From the NCBI RefSeq assembly GCF_026151205.1, contig NW_026971778.1:1-64000 (forward strand): 64,000 bases of DNA. The letters are read 5' to 3'. The DNA comes from Bolinopsis microptera. Its lineage: Eukaryota; Ctenophora; Tentaculata; Lobata; Bolinopsidae. The first letter of the stretch is position 1, and every line of letters starts with the position of its first letter. The position numbers and the translations under genes were made by a program. Positions 51,705 to 60,073 of the stretch are shown in pieces. The notes beneath the pieces were generated by a model. The model was not told the origin of the DNA. It was given only the letters and a program-made list of their open reading frames with translations, and did no database searches.

Positions 51705-52296
51705 CAGGAAAACAACAATTTCAGGAAAACAACAATTTTATTTAGTATCAGTTACAGCAAACAAAAAATATATTTTATATAATATAATATAACTAGGACG
51801 AACTTTAGTTTAGAAATCTTGGGGGACTTGGAGTAGCAAGAGATTGACTAGAAGGTATATACCTTTTACCAAAAACGTCGAAAAGAATCCTGGGTGATAC
51901 AGGATCGGAGAGTACAGACCATAAAGTTTACGCACCCACCTTTGCCTCCAGAATTCTTGGTTGGTTGAAAATGTATGCTAACTTGGTCGTTTATACTCCA
52001 AGTCCCTTTGTTAAAAGAAGTAACATTATGTACGTCTGGAGTTAACTTCATTCAATAATAACAATATCAATATAGTCAATATCAATATCAGACTAAACTA
52101 TCAAATAAATTATCAAATATTATTTGTTAATTCGATCTGAATAAAAATTTAGTTAAGTTAAGATATTAAATAATTAAAAACATTACAACAAGTGGTTAAA
52201 AACGCCCAAAATTGATCTGAGAGCTTTTCAGTCTATGATACAATCATGATAGTAATATTAAGTGTGTTAAGTGTGTGCTGCTGCGATAAGAATAGA

Positions 52297-55200
52297 TTAC
52301 TGCAATTTAAAATTGTTTGGATTCCAAGTATCTTTTAAATCAGCAGCCTGTACTTGTAATAATAGTGCCTTGGTTCTCAATTTTATCAAGTTAATGGAAG
52401 TTTCTAGGCAATTGCTTGAGGTTAGAATTTTTTTATGAACAGTGTTCCAAAGCTTGGCTGCAGTGAACAAAAAAATATTTGATTTATTAAGAAGAATAAC
52501 CGTTAAACTCGTTGTACGGTTTGAAATGTTGATGGCCTCATAAAGGGAGTATGGGCAGTGGTACTTGATAATCTTAGAGAATTCTGAAATGCAATGGTAC
52601 TTGAACAAGTTTTGAACTGTAAGAATTTTTAGTCTATTAAAAATGGGTTTTGTATGCTCCTTTTCAAAATGTTTATGGCCTAATCTTTGCATACCATATG
52701 GTCTAGTTCTTGCACATGTTGATTGTTTATCTAGATATGAGTCGAGATCACCAAAAAGGATCCTTATACAGTGCTTCTGAGTGATAAAAAGACTGTCATT
52801 GGACCGTTCCTTGATGACAACACCCCAAACACTTATACCATAACTGAGATGTGATTCAAAAAGAGCATTATATATTTTCAAGTATAGTTCAGCAGGTATA
52901 GAGTGCCGGATTCTACAGATTGCACCAGTCATGGTCCGCAGCTTTTTACGGATGTAGTGCATGTGGGCAATCCAGTTTAGCTTACTATCTATAACAACAC
53001 CTAAGAATTTGGTATCCTTGACTTTAGTAATAACCTTACCATCGATGAATATTGATCTAGATTCATCTAGCAGGTTAGCAAATGGTCTAGTCCGCGCACA
53101 GGTGTCATCATATTCAGAGGCAGGTTTAAAATGTATGTAGCAGCATTTGGACATGTTGATATGAAGTAGATTACATTTCATGTAAATCGAGACATGTTTA
53201 AGTACTAAGTTGGCTTTTTTATATGTTGCTTCTCTAGATGGTCCTGATATGAAGATATTAGTGTCATCAGCATAAAGTACAAATTTCACCTCACTGTCTG
53301 AAAAACAGTTTACTATATCGTTCATATACAGTAGGAAGAGTAGTGGCCCAAGAATTGACCCTTGTGGTACTCCAAATTTCACGTCCATTGTTACTGATGG
53401 TACATCGTTATACATAACATACTGCTTTCTGTTAGTCAAATAGCTTTTAAGTAAGGTAAGTGCTGAACCCCTAATACCGTAGGAATTTAACTTGCTTAGA
53501 AGAATATTGTGATCAAGGGTGTCAAAGGCTTTGCTCAAGTCAATGAATATGCCCAATACATGTTTATTGCTAGCCAGAGACTTTGTAACGGAGTCTATAG
53601 ATTTGTGTAGAGCATGAGTGGTAGAATGGCCTTTTCTAAATCCAAACTGTGAGTCTGTTAGTACACCTTTAGATGTGAAGAAATTATAAAGGCGTTTGTA
53701 AATGATCTTCTCAAAGATTTTTCCAAATAAAGGTAATATTGATACAGGCCGATAATTTTCAATGCATTCCTTATTGTCTTTCTTGTAAATAGGAATAACT
53801 TTACCAGTTTTAAATATACTTGGGAATGTACCACTTTGTATACATGTGTTGTAAAGCCTGGCCAAGGTACCAGCAATGAGCTTTGCCGATTTTTTTACAA
53901 CGATTATAGGTATGTCACTCGCCTTGCCATTTTGAAAATCTCTGATGACCTCGACAATCTCGTCTTCATTAGTTTCTTCAAGGTATATGGAGTCAGATAC
54001 TGAATTAGACATGAACTGAGCAAATGATTCTACTGGTTCCAGAGAAATACTATTGTTTGACAATACATTTTTATTGAGATTACTTGCAAGAGATGTAAAA
54101 TATTCACAAAATTTGTTAGCAATTATTCGTCTGCAAGTAACTCTCTGGCCATCTATGACAAAATCGTCCTTACATCTAGACAAATTTTTACCACGGAGTT
54201 CATTTATAACTTCCCAAGTCTTTTTCGAATTCATGCTGTACTTCTCGAATTTTTGAGTATAGCACATAGCCTTTGCCATATTTATTGACCTTTTGAGAAA
54301 CTTGTCGAATTCCTTGTAGTAGATGTGCTTGTTTGGGTCCCCGTCAGGTAGTTTTAATGTACAAGTCTTCTTCCATTCGAAATACAACCTAGCTTTCTTA
54401 TCGATGGAATTAATTAGGCCCTGGGTAATCCAAGGGTTGGTTATGCTGTTACGTTTAGTGGTTCTAGGAGTTAGAAGTTTGCAAGACAAATCTATCTTTT
54501 CTTGAAATAACTGCATGAAAGAATCAAATGTGTTACAGCTGTGGTGGAACCTATCTACATCGTTTTCTATTTCAAGACAGAGCTTTTCTAAGTTAGCATT
54601 ACTATAGTCGTAGTGTATAGTAATTTTGTCTGATGAATCAGGTGTTGGCACAGAGTCAGGGGAAAGTTCAATAAGAGTGAATATAGGGTGATGGTGGGAG
54701 ATCTTGTCAGATATCACACCAGAAATAAGGGTTTGATCTACTACATTGGTATGGATATTGTCAATACAGGTCCTGGAACAGCCAGGCATTTGGTGAGTTG
54801 GTACTGATATGGTTGGTATGAAGCCGTTGTTGAATATTATTTCTTGGAATTTGTCCTCTGATGGAGATGGGTCCTTCAACATGTTTATATTGAAATCACC
54901 AAGAATATATACTTTTTTGCCATTCAGTTTTGAGAGAATACATTCATATGCTTCGTTGAACAGTTCAAGTGATGCGTTTGGGGGACGGTATATAACCCCT
55001 ACAACAGTTGGGTCTTGCAAGCTAGTGATGGATACGAACAGTGATTCTATGTGTTCATTACAGAGAGATAAGCCAGGGATTTTGTTAAAGTTAAAGGAGT
55101 TGTGCAGGTAAAGACACACTCCTGATCCTTTACCCTTGAACTGGTTTTTCTTTTGACAAAAATAACGTGATTGGTAACAGGAGGAGTATCCGTTAAGCTG

Positions 55201-55701
55201 ATACAGAGTTCCATTTTCGGGATTAGTATTTGTTTCTGCAAGACCGATAACAGAGAATTTGTGGTCGATACAAGACAGCTCAACTGCAAAGTTGTCAAAG
55301 TTTGATGCATTTCCATCAATATTTAGGAATAATTTGGACAAATATTTAGCTGAATTTTTAGGTAGGATGGTAGCATTCAACTCAGTTATGGAGAATGTTT
55401 TGCAATTTTCAAGAATCTTTGAGCTATTGTAGATAGATTCAATATAATTAACTGGCTCATCATCAATGAGGCCATTGTTTGCAAAGTGTGGAGCTTGGTA
55501 GAAAGGGTTGTACCGTACAATATCATTGGCATCAGTGCATATTTTGCAGTATGTTGCATCTCGAAATTTGGTTATGTTATCATCAGTTTTACATTTTTTG
55601 TGCATTATTTTGTCACACATCTGACAAATCAAAAATGGATGTCCAGCACGCACAGGTCTATCGCAACAGCAGCAGATTTCGCATATCAGTTTGACTACCA
55701 T
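52297..55701 (-). CDS. LINE-A ORF2: zinc finger, APE endonuclease, reverse transcriptase
   Basis: Intact 1134-residue protein. An N-terminal PHD-like zinc finger (CEICCCCDRPVRAGHPFLIC...MHKKC...YCKIC) lies at about residues 7-57. The APE-type endonuclease spans ~110-350 (GLAETNTNPEN, LGDFNINML, SHHHPIF). RT motifs: IDLSKAFDTLDH (A), GVPQGSILGPLLFLLYMNDI (B) and VLYADDTNIF (C). The CR1-like thumb and C-terminus follow (SHLSYGISVWG). The ORF2 ATG at 55701 lies 7 bases inside the end of ORF1 (ATGGTAG), so termination-reinitiation is likely. Close relative of LINE-B ORF2 with many substitutions throughout. Confidence 0.92.
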   Translation of the reverse strand: MVVKLICEICCCCDRPVRAGHPFLICQMCDKIMHKKCKTDDNITKFRDATYCKICTDANDIVRYNPFYQAPHFANNGLIDDEPVNYIESIYNSSKILENCKTFSITELNATILPKNSAKYLSKLFLNIDGNASNFDNFAVELSCIDHKFSVIGLAETNTNPENGTLYQLNGYSSCYQSRYFCQKKNQFKGKGSGVCLYLHNSFNFNKIPGLSLCNEHIESLFVSITSLQDPTVVGVIYRPPNASLELFNEAYECILSKLNGKKVYILGDFNINMLKDPSPSEDKFQEIIFNNGFIPTISVPTHQMPGCSRTCIDNIHTNVVDQTLISGVISDKISHHHPIFTLIELSPDSVPTPDSSDKITIHYDYSNANLEKLCLEIENDVDRFHHSCNTFDSFMQLFQEKIDLSCKLLTPRTTKRNSITNPWITQGLINSIDKKARLYFEWKKTCTLKLPDGDPNKHIYYKEFDKFLKRSINMAKAMCYTQKFEKYSMNSKKTWEVINELRGKNLSRCKDDFVIDGQRVTCRRIIANKFCEYFTSLASNLNKNVLSNNSISLEPVESFAQFMSNSVSDSIYLEETNEDEIVEVIRDFQNGKASDIPIIVVKKSAKLIAGTLARLYNTCIQSGTFPSIFKTGKVIPIYKKDNKECIENYRPVSILPLFGKIFEKIIYKRLYNFFTSKGVLTDSQFGFRKGHSTTHALHKSIDSVTKSLASNKHVLGIFIDLSKAFDTLDHNILLSKLNSYGIRGSALTLLKSYLTNRKQYVMYNDVPSVTMDVKFGVPQGSILGPLLFLLYMNDIVNCFSDSEVKFVLYADDTNIFISGPSREATYKKANLVLKHVSIYMKCNLLHINMSKCCYIHFKPASEYDDTCARTRPFANLLDESRSIFIDGKVITKVKDTKFLGVVIDSKLNWIAHMHYIRKKLRTMTGAICRIRHSIPAELYLKIYNALFESHLSYGISVWGVVIKERSNDSLFITQKHCIRILFGDLDSYLDKQSTCARTRPYGMQRLGHKHFEKEHTKPIFNRLKILTVQNLFKYHCISEFSKIIKYHCPYSLYEAINISNRTTSLTVILLNKSNIFLFTAAKLWNTVHKKILTSSNCLETSINLIKLRTKALLLQVQAADLKDTWNPNNFKLQ

Positions 55702-56036
55702 GACTGGATTACAGATCTACGAGAACGTGGGGAAAATCTATTTTGGGCCTTGGTAACATCACTGAACAACCTCCCATCAACGGGGCTACCTAGAATCTTA
55801 TGGGCAATTGCCCGGGAGAGTTTGAAGATACCGCTTGACCCCAGGTGGATTGGGTCATCCGGCTTCTTGTACCTACAAAACTGTTTGTTCAGTAGACCCT
55901 CCTCATCGACAAAACTATCAAAATCTAAATTTCCTATTCTAGCGTTGGTATTACAGTACCCAAACAATATACTATTAAACTCCATGGCTCTCTCATTTAG
56001 CCAGGAGGACCTAGTTGGTAGGATTGGTGAAACTAT
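55695..56036 (-). pseudogene. LINE-A ORF1, C-terminal SGNH part
   Basis: Codes the last ~113 residues of ORF1, from the SPILPTRSSWLNERAM stretch through DDPIHLGSSG (SGNH block V Asp/His) to the stop. The upstream part lies at 62685-64000; LINE-B separates them. The break falls in the same codon region at both edges (after the VIV stretch). Confidence 0.85.
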
Positions 56037-56569
56037 CAAGAAAACAACAATTTTCAAGAAAACAACAATTTTTTATTTAAATCAATTATAGCAACAATTT
56101 GAATAACTTTAAAGTTCTTCTATTACCATGGAATATACTACGGGTATGGTGACTTGGGCTATTGGGTTGTTAAGTAGATTAAGATTAGTAAACCTGCACT
56201 TGCATTGTATTTATAAAAACTAGAAATTAGGCTTCACGGTAAAATGGAGAAGCAGGCTGATCTTGGAGAGAGCAGACCGTAAAGTTTACGCACCCACCAG
56301 GGCTACCTACCTACCCCAGTTGTTCTTTTTGGTTTATCAGCTTGTATTGTTATATTTATGGACCCCAAGTCACCACACTAAGAAGGAGTATGTAAAAAAA
56401 AAAAAAAAAAATAATAATAAGTTAAGTTAATATCATCATATCAGTTTAAAACAGTAAATGCTAAGTAGAGGATTGAATTTCCTAGTTAATTTAATGGTTC
56501 AAACGTTTGGGAATATAATAATGTTGGTATTTGTATCTGCTGCAGCAATAATATCGATATGTCATTTGT

Positions 56570-59500
56570 CTATAAAATTTTCGCCACTTCAATAGATATT
56601 GGGTCGGCAATTTGGTGAGTGAGTGATGAACTGGTTTGGTCTGTGACTGAGTGAGGGGCGATGTGAAAGTTGTGGTAAGTCCAGGTGTTATTATTGTTGA
56701 TGGATTGGGATCCCAGGATGATACTTTTACAGCGTAATTTAACCAAAGATACAGAAGTAGTGAGGATTTCCCCATTCTCATTTAGAATCCGTTTATGTAT
56801 GCTATTCCACAATTTGGAGGCTATATAAAGAAACGTGTTGGATTTTCTTGGGAGGATTATGACATTACTTGTATCACGTTTTGATGAGTCTATAGTACAA
56901 TACAACGAGTATGGAGTGCGAAATTTCATAATTCGAAATATCTCAGATATACAGTGGTATTTGTACAAGTTTTGAACAGTAAGCAATTTTAGTCGATTAA
57001 AAATGGGCTTGGTGTGCTCCTTTTCGAAAAAAGCAGCTCCTAACCTCTGTTTTGTATAAGGTCTGGCTCGTGCACAAGTGGCATGTTTGTCAAGGTATGC
57101 ATTTAGGTCTCCAAAAAGGATTCTTATACAACGTTTCTGAGTTATGAACAGCTTATCGTTTGGTTGGTCTTTGAGGGCTGAGCCCCAAACACTTATTCCG
57201 TAAGCAAGATGTGATTCCAATAATGCAGAGTATATTTTTTGGTAGTGTTCCCCTGGAACTGAATGTTTAATCCTGTTAAGTGCTCCTGTAGTGGATCTAA
57301 TTTTTTTTCTTAGATATTCTATATGTGGGCCCCAGCTAAGTTTTTCATCAATTACTACACCAAGAAATTTGGTGTTGCTAACCTTGACAATTTTGTGTCC
57401 ATTTATAAATATTCCTTGTGATTTGTCATATTCATTGGCATACGGCCTAACTCTGGCGCAGGTTTCATCAGATTCGTATGCAGGTAGAAAATGTATGTAG
57501 CAGCATTTAGACATATTTATATGTAAGAGATTACTTCTCATGAATTTGCATACGAAATCAAGAACTTTATTGGCCTTCAAGTATGTTGATTCTTTGGACG
57601 GTCCAGTGATAAATATATTTGTGTCATCAGCATAGAGCACAAATTTGCATTCATCACCTTTGTAACAGTTTATTATGTCGTTCATATATAATAAGAAAAG
57701 TAGAGGGCCTAGTATGGAACCTTGGGGAACTCCATATTTTACATTCATAGTCTCTGATGTAGTGTTGAGAAATGAAACATACTGTGATCTATCCGATAAA
57801 TAGCTTTTTAGAAGTCCTAGAGCTAGACCTCTAACCCCATAATTTTCCAGTTTCCTCAGGAGAATGCCATGGTCAAGAGTGTCAAAAGCTTTGCTTAGGT
57901 CAATAAAGATTCCTAGAACATGATTACCACTGGATGTTGATGTTGTGATTGAATGAACTGATTTGTGGAGTGCATGTGAGGTTGAGTGGCCTTTTCGAAA
58001 ACCAAATTGTTCATTACTGAGAATGTCATTAGCAGTGAAAAAGGTATAAAGCCGTTTGTATATTATTTTTTCAAATATCTTACCAAAGATTGGCAATATT
58101 GACACAGGTCTATAATTTTCAATATTTTCTTTGTTATCTTTTTTATGGATAGGAGTTACTTTGCCTATTTTGAATATGGATGGGAACGTGCCTTTTTGAA
58201 TACATGTATTATACAAATTTGCTAATATGTTGGATAAGAGATAAGCCGGTTTCTTGATAACTGCTATTGGTATATCACTGGCTTTTCCGTTAACGAATTC
58301 TTGAATTATTTCAAGAATCTCCTCAGGATGAGTTTCTTCTAGATGTATTGAACTGTTGACTGATTTCGACATAAACTCAACAAATGATTGCATTGGTTGG
58401 ATAGACAGTTGGTTGTCGGACAAAACTTTCTCATTTAAATTACTAGCTAAAGATGTAAAGTAACTATTGAATTTGTTTGCAATTGTCCGCCTACAAATTA
58501 CTCTAGTTCCATCTATAATGAAGTCATCTTTTAGCTGATTCTTCTTTTTGCCACGAAGCTCGTTGATTATTTGCCAGGTTTTTTTGGAGTTATGGCTATT
58601 TTTCTCAAACTTTTCAGCATAATACCTGGTTTTGGCAGTTTTTATGGCAATTTTAAGATATTTTGAGTAGTCCTTGTAAACATTATGTTTTTCCGGATCC
58701 CCATCTGGAATTAACAATGTTTCTGTTTTTTTCCATTCAAAATAAAGTCTGGCTTTTTTCTCCACAGAGTTGATAAGGCCGTTTGTGATCCATGGATTTG
58801 TTATGTTATTTCGTTTGGTGGTTTTTGGTGAAGCCAATTTGCAAGATATATCTATCTTTTCTTGAAACAGATCCATGAAGGATTCAAAAGAGTCACATCT
58901 GTGGTAGAATGTATCTATGTCGTTTTCAATTTCTTCACAGAGCTTATCAAGGTTTGCATTACTATAGTTATAATAAATGGTTGTTTTTTCAGGTGGTTTA
59001 TTCTGTTCCGAACTAGCATCAGAATTCATTACTTGAAGGCAGAAAATGGGCTGGTGATGTGAAGCACTATCCTGAATTACTCCAGATATAGTTGATGAGT
59101 GAATGTCATTAGTGTGTATGTTATCAATGCACGTTTTTGAGCAGTGGGGCATTTGGTGTGTGGGAATGGATATTGTGGGCGTGAACCCATGACTATAAAT
59201 AACTTCTTCAAATATATCTTCATCTGGGCCTGATAAATTGGTTATGTTAACATTGAAGTCCCCTAATATGTATGCTTTATGTCCTTTCAGTGCAGTAAGA
59301 ACTTCTTTATACTGTGCATTGAAGTTAGCAAGTGGATTGCTTGGTGAGCGGTATACAACTCCAACTGTTACTGGTTCTGGAGCATTACTTATTGTTACAA
59401 ATAGGGACTCAAAGTGCTCTGTACAAACAGATAACTTTTCAATCACACTAAAGTTAAAGGAGTTGTGAATGTAGAGAGAAACTCCACTTCCTTTCCTTTT

Positions 59501-60073
59501 TACCTGTTGTGTCTTATTAGAAACGAAGCGTTTTTGGTAACATGAAGTATAGTCTTTAAGTTGGTACAGCTGACTATTGCAGGGATCAATGTTTGTTTCT
59601 GCTAGACCTATCACAGAAAATTTATGGTCTATGCAGGCTAATTCTAAAGCCAATTTGTCAAAGTTAGTACCATTTCCATCAATATTTCGAAAGTAGTGTG
59701 AGAAAATGCTCTTTGATGTTGATTGAGGAATCTGCTTTATGAGGTTGTTGAAGTTTTTAGTAGAATATGATTGACAGTTCTCAAGAGTTTTTGAGATTGT
59801 ACCTATTGAGTCTATATAGTCGTGAGGTTCATTGTCAAGTAGTTCGTTGTTTGAAAAGTGAGGTGCTTGATAGAATGGATTATAACGAATTATATCATGA
59901 TTTTGAATACAGTTTGAGCAGTAAGTTTTTTCTCTAAAAGTGGCAATGTTTTCCTGTGTTTTACATCTCTTGTGAATGATGCAGTCACACTTATTGCAAT
60001 TTATAAATGGGTGTCCAGCACGAATAGGTTTGCTGCAGCAGACACAGTTCTCACATATACGTTTGGCTATCAT
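56570..60073 (-). CDS. LINE-B ORF2: zinc finger, APE endonuclease, reverse transcriptase
   Basis: Intact 1167-residue protein. Residues 7-57 are a Cys/His finger of PHD type (CENCVCCSKPIRAGHPFINC...IHKRC...YCSNC). The endonuclease spans ~110-355 (GLAETNIDPCN, LGDFNVN, SASHHQPIF). RT motifs: IDLSKAFDTLDH, GVPQGSILGPLLFLLYMNDI and VLYADDTNIF. The C-terminus includes ESHLAYGISVWGSALKD, which also survives in the fragment at 161-760. The ATG overlaps the ORF1 stop by 4 bases (ATGA), so translation probably depends on ORF1 termination. A coupled stop/start occurs in some LINEs (for example SART1). Target choice by the finger is unknown. Confidence 0.94.
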   Translation of the reverse strand: MIAKRICENCVCCSKPIRAGHPFINCNKCDCIIHKRCKTQENIATFREKTYCSNCIQNHDIIRYNPFYQAPHFSNNELLDNEPHDYIDSIGTISKTLENCQSYSTKNFNNLIKQIPQSTSKSIFSHYFRNIDGNGTNFDKLALELACIDHKFSVIGLAETNIDPCNSQLYQLKDYTSCYQKRFVSNKTQQVKRKGSGVSLYIHNSFNFSVIEKLSVCTEHFESLFVTISNAPEPVTVGVVYRSPSNPLANFNAQYKEVLTALKGHKAYILGDFNVNITNLSGPDEDIFEEVIYSHGFTPTISIPTHQMPHCSKTCIDNIHTNDIHSSTISGVIQDSASHHQPIFCLQVMNSDASSEQNKPPEKTTIYYNYSNANLDKLCEEIENDIDTFYHRCDSFESFMDLFQEKIDISCKLASPKTTKRNNITNPWITNGLINSVEKKARLYFEWKKTETLLIPDGDPEKHNVYKDYSKYLKIAIKTAKTRYYAEKFEKNSHNSKKTWQIINELRGKKKNQLKDDFIIDGTRVICRRTIANKFNSYFTSLASNLNEKVLSDNQLSIQPMQSFVEFMSKSVNSSIHLEETHPEEILEIIQEFVNGKASDIPIAVIKKPAYLLSNILANLYNTCIQKGTFPSIFKIGKVTPIHKKDNKENIENYRPVSILPIFGKIFEKIIYKRLYTFFTANDILSNEQFGFRKGHSTSHALHKSVHSITTSTSSGNHVLGIFIDLSKAFDTLDHGILLRKLENYGVRGLALGLLKSYLSDRSQYVSFLNTTSETMNVKYGVPQGSILGPLLFLLYMNDIINCYKGDECKFVLYADDTNIFITGPSKESTYLKANKVLDFVCKFMRSNLLHINMSKCCYIHFLPAYESDETCARVRPYANEYDKSQGIFINGHKIVKVSNTKFLGVVIDEKLSWGPHIEYLRKKIRSTTGALNRIKHSVPGEHYQKIYSALLESHLAYGISVWGSALKDQPNDKLFITQKRCIRILFGDLNAYLDKHATCARARPYTKQRLGAAFFEKEHTKPIFNRLKLLTVQNLYKYHCISEIFRIMKFRTPYSLYCTIDSSKRDTSNVIILPRKSNTFLYIASKLWNSIHKRILNENGEILTTSVSLVKLRCKSIILGSQSINNNNTWTYHNFHIAPHSVTDQTSSSLTHQIADPISIEVAKIL

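Larger units (their letters stand above)
51705..56036 (-). mobile_element. LINE-A, 3' part (ORF1 end, ORF2, 3'UTR)
   Basis: Reading on the minus strand: the end of ORF1, an intact ORF2, an ~560-bp 3'UTR, and two tandem tail units CAGGAAAACAACAATTT at 51705-51738. The tail differs from the LINE-B tail by one base in the unit, which supports a sister family. The element inserted into copia RNase H. Its 5' part continues at 62678 after LINE-B. Confidence 0.88.

Noticed and set aside
50208-51782. Copia polyprotein starting at 50208
   Set aside because: The first ~41 residues are encoded by the hAT-like element; copia sequence resumes at 50332 and ends at about 51704.
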